Shown here in pieces: positions 1 through 7,527 of a stretch of DNA of 48,001 nt. This DNA comes from JABFRZ01 sp036376275 (GTDB lineage Bacteria > Planctomycetota > UBA1135 > GCA-002686595). Under the pieces are notes generated by a model. The model made no database searches. It had not been told where the DNA came from and saw only the letters and a list, made by a program, of their open reading frames with translations. The first letter of the stretch is position 1; the number at the start of each line of letters is the position of its first letter. The position numbers were made by a program, and so were the translations under genes. Location of the stretch: assembly GCA_036376275.1 (NCBI GenBank), contig DASVAP010000257.1, positions 1 through 48,001 on the forward strand. The letters run 5' to 3'.

Positions 1-45
1 GCGGCTCCCGACGAGCGCCCTCCCGCTGGGCACCGCGCACGGCCA

Positions 46-207
46 AGAGCACGTCCTAGAACCCCGCGAGCCCCGTGGGCGCTCCGCGGCCGCGCCCGCT
101 AGGCGCGGCGACGACGCGTATTCGCAGCAATACTCGGAGGAGCCGCAACGACGCGGGCGCGAGCCGCGGGGCGGCCACGGGGCTCGCGGAGTTCTAGGAC
201 GTGCTCT
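46..207. repeat. 162-bp imperfect palindrome, copy 1 of a repeat family
   Basis: The outer arms 46-78 and 175-207 are 33 bp inverted repeats with one mismatch. Pairing continues inward (80-90 with 163-173, 92-99 with 153-160) to a central hairpin around GTATT/AATAC (118-133), so the whole 162 bp can fold into one long hairpin. The core 101-154, read on the minus strand, matches 15183-15237 of the second palindrome at about 44 of 54 positions with one 1-nt gap, and both elements are exactly 162 bp. There is no reading frame inside and no clear target-site duplication. It ends 38 bp before the start codon of the sugar dehydrogenase. It could be a MITE-like or REP-like element, or a transcribed structured RNA. 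Confidence 0.8.
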
Positions 208-245
208 AAGCTCGCTCGTCCCGCACCCCTGCCCCCGGAGCCCCC

Positions 246-3110
246 ATGCGGCGTCCCCTCGCGCCCGCGGTCCTCTTCGCCTGCTTCGCCCCGCTGCTCG
301 CCGCCCCCACCGCGGCCCAGAACCTGCCCGATGGCTTCGCGCTGGAGCCGATCGGCTCGGGCTGGCAGAGCCCGGTCGCGCTGCGCTACCTCGACGAGCG
401 GCGCCTGCTGGTCGCCGAGCGCGACGGACGGGTGTGGTTCGTCGAGGACGACCAGAAGCGCAACCTGGTCTACGACATCGCCGGCGAGACCCTGATCAAC
501 GGCGACCGCGGCCTGCTCGGCATCGCCGTCCATCCGGGCTTCGACGCCCAGGGCGGCTGGCTCTACCTGCTGCTGGTGGTCGACCGCGGCGGCGGTGACA
601 GCGCCGCGCTGGCCTTCTCGCGCCTGATCCGCCTGTGGATCGAGCCGGACGAGGCCGGGAACCTGGTGGCGCTCCCGGAGACGCGCGAGCACCTGCTGGG
701 CGACGCGTGGTCGACCGGCATCCCCTCCTGCCACCTGTCGCACACGATCGGGAGCCTGCACTTCCTCTCGGACGGCTCGCTGGTCACGACGACCGGCGAC
801 AACGCGCACTACGACTCGACCGACGCCGGCGGCCAGGACCCGAACTGCTTCTCGGAGGGCCGCACGCCGCCCGACCAGGACGTCGGCTCCTACCGCTCGC
901 AGTACGACCACACGCTGTGCGGCAAGGTGCTGCGCCTCGATCCCGAGACGGGCCGGGGCCTCGCGGACAACCCGTACTTCACGGGCGACGCCGACGCGCT
1001 GCTCTCGCGCGTGTACGCGCGCGGCCTGCGCAACCCCTTCCGCACCACGCTGGTGCCCGGCACCGGCCCGCGCGAGGCGCTGCTGATCTCCGACGTGGGC
1101 TGGAACACCTGGGAGGAGATCAACCTGGCCCTGGGCGGCGAGAACTTCGGCTGGCCCTGCTTCGAGGGCGACGCGCCCCAGCCCGCCTACCAGGGCGCCG
1201 ACGTGCACGGCCTGTGCAACGGGGTGGAGGCCGCCCATGCGCGCCCGCTGATCGCCTGGCACCACAACCTGAGCCCGACCGGCTTCCGCGGCAACTGCGC
1301 CAGCGGCCTGTGCGTCTACACCGGCGACCGCTATCCCGAGGTCTATCGCGGGCGCCTGTTCTTCAGCGACTACGGCAAGGGCTGGATGCGCGCCGCGCGG
1401 CTCGGCCCCGGGTACCAGATCGAGAGCACGCTGGGCTTCGCGCGCGACCTGCCCGGACCGGTCGAGCTCGTGGCCCAGCCGGGAACCGGCGACCTGGTCT
1501 ACGCCTCGATCTCGGCCGGCATCTTCCGGCTGCGCTACGTGGGCGCGGCCCAGCCGCCCGTGGCGGTGGCGCGGGCCACGCCGGCCCACGGACCCGGCGA
1601 CCTGGACGTGCTGCTCTCGGGTGCCGAGTCGAGCGACCCGGACGGGCAGGAGCTCGTCTACGCCTGGGACCTGGGCGACGGCGCGACCTACCCGCAGCGC
1701 GAGTTCCTGCACACCTTCGTGGGCGCGGTGGACTACGTCGCCCGCCTGACGGTCACGGACTCGAGCGGCCTGTCGGCCTCGGACGAGGTGCGCATCACGC
1801 CGCACAACCTGCCGCCCGTGATCGAGCAGCTCGTGAGCCCCGGCGAGGGCAGCGTCTTCCTGTCGGGCGAGCCGCTGGCGCTCGTCGCCACGGCCACGGA
1901 CCCGGAGGACGGCGTCCCGGCCGCGCGCTGGAGCCTCGACCTCGTGCACGACCACCACGTCCACCCCGACTGGGCCACGAGCGAGGGCCTGAGCACCACG
2001 CTCACCCCCGAGGCCCACGGCCCGGGTGACAACCACTTCTTCGTGCGCCTGACGGTGACCGACGCGCGCGGCGCCCAGGACGAGCGCAGCGTCGAGATCT
2101 ACGACCGCGGCTCGCACCCGCGCGCGCACCTGGTCGAGCTCGCGACGACCACCGTGCGCGCCGGCCAGCGCCTGGAGCCGATCGGGCACGTCGACTACTC
2201 GCTCGGGCGCGTCACCGACAAGCAGGCGACCCTGGTCTGGGACTGGGGCGACGGCACGCAGGACGTGTTCCCCGCCGCGCGTCACCACGTCGACACGCGG
2301 CCCAGCCACGTCTACGCGCGCGCCGGGCGCTACACGCTGCGCCTCTCGGCCGAGCTCGAGGGCGCGCGCCACGCGGTCGAGGCCGAGCTCGAGGTCCTGC
2401 CCGCGCGGCCTTCGGTGGCGGTCTTCGCGGCGCTCGAGGACGAGCGCTGGGTCGCGCGCGCCGAGCAGGAGGAGATCGTGGCCACGCTGCGCACCGCCCT
2501 GACCGGCCACGCCTCCGAGGTGCACGCCTTCGCGCTCGGCCAGGGCGCGGACCTGGCGGCCTGGATGGATTCGCTGCACGACGACCCGCTGGCGGACGTG
2601 CTCGTGCTGCTCGACTTCGTGCCCGCGCCGCTGGTCGCGGGGCCGGCCGAGGAGACGCCGCTCGCCCGCTGGCTGGCCGGCGGCAACGCCGTGGTCTGGA
2701 GCGGCCTGACGCCATTCCACTCGGTGCTGCGCGACGACGGCGTGGTCGAGCTGGTCGTCGGCGCGAGCGCGGCCTTCTTCGACACGACCGAGGACGGGAT
2801 CGTGCTGGGCGTCGGGCTGCAGCGGCCGACGCCCCTGGGTGCGAGCCTGCTGCCGAGCTTCCCCAGCTACCGCTCCGAGCGCGCCCTGCGGCACGACGCC
2901 CTGGGCCCGCGCTGGCGCGTGGCGCGCGTCTTCGCGGCCGACGGCGACAACGATTCGGACGCGCTCGAGATCGTCCAGGCCTCGCGCGGCTCCTACGCGC
3001 AGTTCCTTTGCGATCCGGGCCCTCAGCCGCGGGCCGCGGTGCTGTCGGAGTACCTGCTGGACCGCCTCGGCGCGCGGCGCCTGCTCGGGACGCCCCCGCA
3101 CCGCCGCTGA
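246..3110 (+). CDS. Secreted PQQ-dependent glucose/sorbosone dehydrogenase-like protein with PKD domains
   Basis: This 954-aa protein starts at ATG 246, preceded by GGAG about 6 nt upstream. Residues 1-24 look like a signal peptide ending near PTAAQ. Residues about 30-430 match the GSDH beta-propeller family (YliI/aldose sugar dehydrogenase type): GDRGLLGIAVHP near 86, GLRNPF near 259, WNTWEEIN near 285 and GENFGWPCFEG near 298. This family oxidises sugars with PQQ in the periplasm or outside the cell. PKD-type Ig folds follow, with the diagnostic DLGDG (about 474) and DWGDG (about 664) loops. Residues about 720-954 are unassigned. No PQQ synthesis genes lie in the window, and the true substrate cannot be read from sequence. 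The gene ends 4 bp before the stop of the convergent methyltransferase gene. Confidence 0.85.
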   Translation: MRRPLAPAVLFACFAPLLAAPTAAQNLPDGFALEPIGSGWQSPVALRYLDERRLLVAERDGRVWFVEDDQKRNLVYDIAGETLINGDRGLLGIAVHPGFDAQGGWLYLLLVVDRGGGDSAALAFSRLIRLWIEPDEAGNLVALPETREHLLGDAWSTGIPSCHLSHTIGSLHFLSDGSLVTTTGDNAHYDSTDAGGQDPNCFSEGRTPPDQDVGSYRSQYDHTLCGKVLRLDPETGRGLADNPYFTGDADALLSRVYARGLRNPFRTTLVPGTGPREALLISDVGWNTWEEINLALGGENFGWPCFEGDAPQPAYQGADVHGLCNGVEAAHARPLIAWHHNLSPTGFRGNCASGLCVYTGDRYPEVYRGRLFFSDYGKGWMRAARLGPGYQIESTLGFARDLPGPVELVAQPGTGDLVYASISAGIFRLRYVGAAQPPVAVARATPAHGPGDLDVLLSGAESSDPDGQELVYAWDLGDGATYPQREFLHTFVGAVDYVARLTVTDSSGLSASDEVRITPHNLPPVIEQLVSPGEGSVFLSGEPLALVATATDPEDGVPAARWSLDLVHDHHVHPDWATSEGLSTTLTPEAHGPGDNHFFVRLTVTDARGAQDERSVEIYDRGSHPRAHLVELATTTVRAGQRLEPIGHVDYSLGRVTDKQATLVWDWGDGTQDVFPAARHHVDTRPSHVYARAGRYTLRLSAELEGARHAVEAELEVLPARPSVAVFAALEDERWVARAEQEEIVATLRTALTGHASEVHAFALGQGADLAAWMDSLHDDPLADVLVLLDFVPAPLVAGPAEETPLARWLAGGNAVVWSGLTPFHSVLRDDGVVELVVGASAAFFDTTEDGIVLGVGLQRPTPLGASLLPSFPSYRSERALRHDALGPRWRVARVFAADGDNDSDALEIVQASRGSYAQFLCDPGPQPRAAVLSEYLLDRLGARRLLGTPPHRR

Positions 3111-3114
3111 CGCT

Positions 3115-4281
3115 TCACACCTCGCCCAGGGCGAGCTGGCACTCCAGGCCGCCGTTCAGCAGCTCCTGGGTCGCCAGGCCCCGTAGCCCCAGGGCCCGCA
3201 CCTGGGCCTGCTCCAGGGCCAGGAGCGCGAGGCGCGAGCCACGGCCGACCGCGCGCAGGCGCGCGCCGAAGGCACGGTAGAGCTCCAGGACCTCGCCCGC
3301 CTCGCCCCCGTCGCCCACGCGCAGGCCGTAGGGCGCGTTGGCGACGACGAAGGCGTTCCAGCCGGCCCGCAGCTCCAGCGCGCGCGCGTCGGCCACCTCG
3401 CAGCGGATCCAGTCCCCGACCCCGGCGTGCTCGGCGTTCGCGCGTGCCTCGGCCACGCGCGCCTCGTCCACGTCGCTCGCCACCAGGGTCGGCCGCCGCC
3501 GGCCGCTCGGCGCGGCCGTCTGCGTCGCCTGCCAGGCGGCGTAGGCGCGCGCGTCGTGGTCGCGCCAGCGCTCGAAGCCGAAGCTGCGCCGGCTGCCCGG
3601 CGCGATGCCCGCCGCGAGCCAGGCGGCCTCGATCGCGATCGTGCCCGAGCCGCAGAAGGGGTCGACCAGCGGCGCGCGCGCGTCCCAGCCGGAGAGGCGC
3701 ACGAGCGCCGCCGCCAGGTTCTCCGCCAGTGGCGCGCGCCCCTGGTGCAGGCGCCAGCCGCGCCGGTGCAGGGCGGCCCCCGAGGTGTCGAGCGCCAGCG
3801 TGGCCCGATCGGCGTGGAGGTGCAGGTGGATGCGCAGGTCGGGGTCCTCGCGCTCGACCGCCGGGCGCGTGCCCTCGCGCGCGCGGAAGCGATCGACGAT
3901 CGCGTCCTTGACGCGCTGCTCGAGGAAGCGTGAATGGTCCAGGGCCGACTCGCTGGCCTGGGCCGCCACGACCAGGCTCCCGTCCGGAGCCAGCCAGCGC
4001 TCCCAGGGCAGCTCGCGCGTGGCCGCGTAGAGCTCGTCCCCGTCGCGCGCCGGGAAGCGCGCCAGGCGCTGCAGCACGCGCACGGCCGTGGCGAGCTGGC
4101 GGTTCGCGCGCCACAGGTCCAGGCGCGTGCCCTCGAAGTAGACCCCGCCGACCTGGCGTTCCTGGCGCGCGAGCCCGAGCGCGCGCACCTCGGCCTGCAG
4201 CACGGGCTCGACGCCGCGCGTGCAGGTCGCGAAGCAGGCGTGGCGTTCGGGCGCGGGCACGGGGGAGCCGGAGCCGCCCAT
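3115..4281 (-). CDS. RlmL-like THUMP-domain RNA (guanine-N2) methyltransferase
   Basis: This is a 388-aa SAM-dependent RNA methyltransferase of the COG0116 type (N-terminal half of RlmKL; 23S rRNA G2445 in E. coli). The N-terminus CFATCTRGVEP and the segment at about 45-160 fit the ferredoxin-like plus THUMP region. Motif I is VDPFCGSGTIAIEAA (about 206-220). The catalytic (N/D)PPY motif reads NAPYG, so the second position of the motif is Ala. I chose ATG 4281; a TTG at 4308 would add 9 residues without a better ribosome site. It is divergent from the SLC13 gene and convergent with the sugar dehydrogenase gene. Family assignment is good, but the exact target base is not certain. Confidence 0.8.
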   Translation of the reverse strand: MGGSGSPVPAPERHACFATCTRGVEPVLQAEVRALGLARQERQVGGVYFEGTRLDLWRANRQLATAVRVLQRLARFPARDGDELYAATRELPWERWLAPDGSLVVAAQASESALDHSRFLEQRVKDAIVDRFRAREGTRPAVEREDPDLRIHLHLHADRATLALDTSGAALHRRGWRLHQGRAPLAENLAAALVRLSGWDARAPLVDPFCGSGTIAIEAAWLAAGIAPGSRRSFGFERWRDHDARAYAAWQATQTAAPSGRRRPTLVASDVDEARVAEARANAEHAGVGDWIRCEVADARALELRAGWNAFVVANAPYGLRVGDGGEAGEVLELYRAFGARLRAVGRGSRLALLALEQAQVRALGLRGLATQELLNGGLECQLALGEV

Positions 4282-4357
4282 GGCAACGAGGAGTGCCGCC
4301 CGATGCAAGCCCGCGCGCGGCCCCCCCGCGCACGTCGCGGGCCCGCCCGCGCGACGC

Positions 4358-4363
4358 TACCCT
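4358..4363 (+). promoter_or_regulatory. Candidate -10 element TACCCT, near-leaderless start
   Basis: TACCCT lies 12 nt before ATG 4376 in a very GC-rich divergent region. No convincing -35 is visible and no Shine-Dalgarno precedes the ATG. It belongs to a set of similarly placed TANNNT hexamers in this window. Confidence 0.4.
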
Positions 4364-4375
4364 CCGCCTCCCTGC

Positions 4376-6181
4376 ATGAACTGGGAGAGCCTCTTCGTCC
4401 TGGGCCTGACCCTGGCGATGCTGGTCGCGCTCGTCTCGGGCCGCGTGCGCGTCGACGCCATCGGCCTGGGCCTGATGATCGCGCTGGTCGCGGCCGGGAT
4501 CATCGGCTACGACGAGGCCGTCGCGGGCTTCGGCAACAAGGCGATCCTCACCATCGCCGGCCTGTTCGTGGTCGGCGAGGGCCTGACGCGCACCGGCGCG
4601 GTCGAGTTCGTGGCGCGCCTCCTGATGCGCCTGACGCGCGGCAGCGCGCGGCGCACGATCTTCCTGACCTGCACCGTGGCGGCCGCGATCTCGAGCCTGC
4701 TCAACGACACGGCCGTGGTGCTGGTGTTCATCCCGCTGCTGCTCGAGGTCGCGCGGGGCAGTGGCGTGCCGGCCTCGCACCTCCTGATGCCGCTCTCCTT
4801 CGCCTCGCTCCTGGGCGGCATGAACACGCTGATCGGGACCTCGACCAACATCCTGGTCAGCGGCACGGCCGAGAGCCTCGGCCAGGCGCCGCTCGGGATG
4901 TTCGAGATGACGCCGCTGGCGGTGGTCCTGTGCGCGCTCGGGATCGCCTACCTGACCTGGCTCACGCCCGTGCTGGTGCCGGCGCGCGCGAGCCTCTCGG
5001 CCCAGCTCGGGGCCAGCGCGGCGCGCGAGTACCTGACCGAGCTCGTGATCGGGCCGCGCTCACCGCTCGTCGGGCGCGCCTATCCCGAGGTGCTGGCGCG
5101 CATCCGCGCGCGCCTGGCCTTCTTCGTGCGCAAGGAGGCGGCCCTGTGGGGCCCCTTCGAGGGCCAGGTGATCAAGCCCGGGGACGTGCTCATGCTGCGC
5201 GGCAGCGTGGACGAGATCGCGGCCCTGGAGACCGAGCTCGACCTCAAGCACGCCGCCGGGCAGCGCTCGCGCGAGAAGGACATGAGCTTCTTCGAGCTGG
5301 CGATCTCGCCCCACTCGCCGCTGGTCGGGCGCCGCGCCGAGGAGCTGCAGCTCTGGCGCGACTACGGGGCCGTGACGGTGGCGATCCTGCGCGCCGGCCA
5401 GCACGTCAAGGAGCGCCTGAGCCGCCTGCACCTGCGCGCCGGCGACCTCTTGCTGGTCATGGCCGACGAGGAGAGCGAGAACCGCCTGCAGGCCAGCAAC
5501 GACTTCTACATGGTCACCGGCGCGCAGAAGAGCGTGAAGCTGCGCCACCGCGGGCGGCGCGCGCTGATCGTGGCCGGACTGGTGGTGCTCCTGTTCGCGC
5601 TGACTTCCCTGGTGAAGCTGCCCTGGCTGCCGCAGCCCTTCGTGGCCGTGCTGGGGGCGCTGGCGATGATCACGACCGGCTGCGTCACGCCACGCCGCGT
5701 CTACCGCACGATCGACTGGCCGATCCTGCTGTTCATCGTCGGCACGCTGGCCCTCGGCAAGGGCATGGAGTCGACCGGCGCGGCGGCGACGATCGCCCAG
5801 GGCATCGTCGCGCACCTGGCGCAGCACGGCGAGGCCGCGATCCTGGCCGGCTTCGTGCTCCTGTGCCTGGTGCTGAACACGCTGATCGCCCACAGCGCCG
5901 TGGCCGTGCTGCTGACCCCGATCGCCGTGCGCACGGCGCAGACCCTGTACGAGGCGAGCCCCGACGACCCCGGTGCCCCCGCCTTCCTGCGCGCCTGCAT
6001 CCTGGCGATCGCCTTCGGGGGCTCGCTGTGCTTCGCGACGCCGGTCGGGCACCAGGTCAACCTGATGGTGATGGGACCGGGCGGGTACCGCTACGGCGAC
6101 TTCGTGCGCCTCGGGCTGCCGCTGTCGCTGCTGGCGTGGGGCGTGATCTCGTTCGGGTTGCCGCTGCTGGCGGGAGTCTAG
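4376..6181 (+). CDS. SLC13-family permease with two internal RCK_C (TrkA-C) domains
   Basis: This 601-aa polytopic inner-membrane protein starts at MNWESLFVLGLTLAML. Hydrophobic helices fill residues about 1-215 and 395-601. Between them lie two soluble TrkA-C/RCK_C-like segments (about 220-290 and 300-375); each begins with a 'SPLVGR' motif that is characteristic of this subfamily. The NTLIGTSTN motif near 150 and the C-terminal GSLCFATPVGHQ are typical of the DASS/SLC13 fold and its Na+ and carboxylate/sulfate sites. The family moves divalent anions (sulfate, dicarboxylates) with sodium; the substrate cannot be assigned here. The upstream frame is open, but MNWESLF is the natural membrane-protein start. 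The next gene follows after 52 bp. Confidence 0.88.
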   Translation: MNWESLFVLGLTLAMLVALVSGRVRVDAIGLGLMIALVAAGIIGYDEAVAGFGNKAILTIAGLFVVGEGLTRTGAVEFVARLLMRLTRGSARRTIFLTCTVAAAISSLLNDTAVVLVFIPLLLEVARGSGVPASHLLMPLSFASLLGGMNTLIGTSTNILVSGTAESLGQAPLGMFEMTPLAVVLCALGIAYLTWLTPVLVPARASLSAQLGASAAREYLTELVIGPRSPLVGRAYPEVLARIRARLAFFVRKEAALWGPFEGQVIKPGDVLMLRGSVDEIAALETELDLKHAAGQRSREKDMSFFELAISPHSPLVGRRAEELQLWRDYGAVTVAILRAGQHVKERLSRLHLRAGDLLLVMADEESENRLQASNDFYMVTGAQKSVKLRHRGRRALIVAGLVVLLFALTSLVKLPWLPQPFVAVLGALAMITTGCVTPRRVYRTIDWPILLFIVGTLALGKGMESTGAAATIAQGIVAHLAQHGEAAILAGFVLLCLVLNTLIAHSAVAVLLTPIAVRTAQTLYEASPDDPGAPAFLRACILAIAFGGSLCFATPVGHQVNLMVMGPGGYRYGDFVRLGLPLSLLAWGVISFGLPLLAGV

Positions 6182-6219
6182 CGCGGCGAGCCGCGCCGGA
6201 GCGGCCCGCCCCGATGGGC

Positions 6220-6225
6220 TAGACT
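6220..6225 (+). promoter_or_regulatory. Candidate -10 element TAGACT before rlmD-like gene
   Basis: TAGACT sits 8 nt before the TTG at 6234, with no Shine-Dalgarno between. The spacing fits a transcript starting at or just before the start codon and supports the TTG rather than the internal GTG at 6300. A -35 box is not clear. Confidence 0.4.
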
Positions 6226-6233
6226 GGCCGGCC

Positions 6234-7454
6234 TTGAAGTCCCACTCGGCCGCAGCACCGACGCCCATCGCCGACGCTCGCCCCGAGACGGCCGGCGCCG
6301 TGCACTGCCCCCACTTCGGGCCCTGCGGCGGCTGCAGCTTCCTCGACCAGCCCTACGCCGACGAGCTGGCCGTCAAGGCCGAGGCCTTCGGGCGCGTGGC
6401 CGCCGCGCACCTCGACCTCGCGGGCGTCGCTCTGCGCCCCCCGCTGGCCGCGCGCGCGCCGCTCTTCTACCGCACCTCGCTCAAGGTGCCCTTCGCGCTG
6501 CGCCGCGCGCGACCCGTGGCCGGGTTCTACCGGCGCGCGAGCCACGAGGTGGTCGACCTCGAGTCCTGCGCGATCCAGCACCCGCGCCTGACGCAGCTCC
6601 TGCTCCTGGCCAAGGAATGCGTGCGCGAGCTCGGGACGCCGATCCACGACGAGCGCTCCCACAAGGGCCTGCTGCGGCACTTCCTGGCGCGCGTGGCGAG
6701 CGACACGGGCGCGTGCCTGGCGGGCTTCGTCGTGCGCTACGACCGCGACCGGGCCACGCGCAAGCTGGCCGAGCGCCTGCTCGAGCGCGCCGCGCCGCTG
6801 GGCCTGGTGGGCGTGATCGAGAACGTCAACCGCGAGCGCGGCAGCCAGGTCCTCGGACACGAGTCGCGGCTCCTGGCCGGGCGCGAGACCCTGCGCGAGA
6901 CGAGCGACGGGCTCGTGCTCGAGACCTCGCTGACGACCTTCGCCCAGGTCAACGCCGCGCAGGCCTCCGTGCTCTACGGCGAGGTGGAGCGCCTGCTGGG
7001 CCCCCTCGCCGGCCAGGGCGTGGTCGACCTCTTCTCCGGCTACGGCCCGATCGCCCTGCGCCTGGCGCGCCGTGGCGCACGCGTCCACGCGATCGAGTAC
7101 GACGCGCGTGCCGTGGCCGAGGGCCGCGCCGCCGCCGCGGCCAACGGGCTGGCCGGCACGCTCACCTACGCCGCCGGCGACGCCCAGCGCCTCCTGCGCG
7201 AGCACGCCGCCGGCCCCGCCCCGATCGACGCGATCGTGGTCGACCCCCCGCGCCGCGGCCTGTCGCGCGCGCTGGTCGAGCTCCTGTGCACCCTGTCCGT
7301 GCCGCGCCTGGTGGTCGTGTCCTGCTTCCCCGACACGCTGGTGCGCGACCTCGGGCTCCTGTCGAGGACCTACGCGCTGCGCGAGCTCGGCACCGTCGAC
7401 CTCTTCCCGCGCACGCCGCACCTCGAGTCCTTCGCGCTGCTCGAGCGCCGGTGA
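6234..7454 (+). CDS. rlmD: RlmD/TrmA-family 23S rRNA (uracil-C5)-methyltransferase with [4Fe-4S] cluster
   Basis: This 406-aa enzyme of COG2265 makes 5-methyluridine from SAM. Cluster cysteines are visible as C25, C31 and C34 (CPHFGPCGGC) with a fourth, C112, in ESCAIQHP, matching the four-Cys pattern of RumA. Motif I is VVDLFSGYGPIALRLA near 262-278. VVDPPRRGLS (about 335) and VVSCFPDTLVRDL with catalytic C364 are the family's RNA-binding and nucleophile motifs. The start is TTG 6234; the GTG at 6300 is only two codons before C25 and would leave almost no N-terminus. RlmD (U1939), RlmC or TrmA specificity cannot be told apart by eye, so the symbol is a best guess. Confidence 0.85.
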   Translation: MKSHSAAAPTPIADARPETAGAVHCPHFGPCGGCSFLDQPYADELAVKAEAFGRVAAAHLDLAGVALRPPLAARAPLFYRTSLKVPFALRRARPVAGFYRRASHEVVDLESCAIQHPRLTQLLLLAKECVRELGTPIHDERSHKGLLRHFLARVASDTGACLAGFVVRYDRDRATRKLAERLLERAAPLGLVGVIENVNRERGSQVLGHESRLLAGRETLRETSDGLVLETSLTTFAQVNAAQASVLYGEVERLLGPLAGQGVVDLFSGYGPIALRLARRGARVHAIEYDARAVAEGRAAAAANGLAGTLTYAAGDAQRLLREHAAGPAPIDAIVVDPPRRGLSRALVELLCTLSVPRLVVVSCFPDTLVRDLGLLSRTYALRELGTVDLFPRTPHLESFALLERR

Positions 7455-7465
7455 CCTCGGTGGAC

Positions 7466-7492
7466 CCGTCCGGGGCCATCGACCCTGGACGG
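7466..7492 (+). terminator. Hairpin downstream of rlmD-like gene
   Basis: CCGTCCGGGG (7466-7475) pairs with CCCTGGACGG (7483-7492) over 10 bp with one G-T pair and a 7-nt loop. No T-run follows. It lies 12 bp after the stop codon and may act as a transcript end or a processing barrier before the lipoprotein gene. Confidence 0.4.
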
Positions 7493-7527
7493 CAGTAACC
7501 GCCACGTTCCACGCAGGTACGCTGGGC

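Noticed and set aside
46..207. Integron attC site or cassette array
   Set aside because: The palindrome lacks the RYYYAAC/GTTRRRY core boxes, no integrase is present, and the second copy lies between unrelated genes in another context.
99..3101. A 1000-codon open frame antisense to the sugar dehydrogenase gene, and similar long antisense frames elsewhere (for example 22212-25943 minus)
   Set aside because: In DNA this GC-rich, stop codons are rare in all frames. These translations are Arg/Ala/Gly/His-rich with no recognisable motif, and they lie over genes with clear families.
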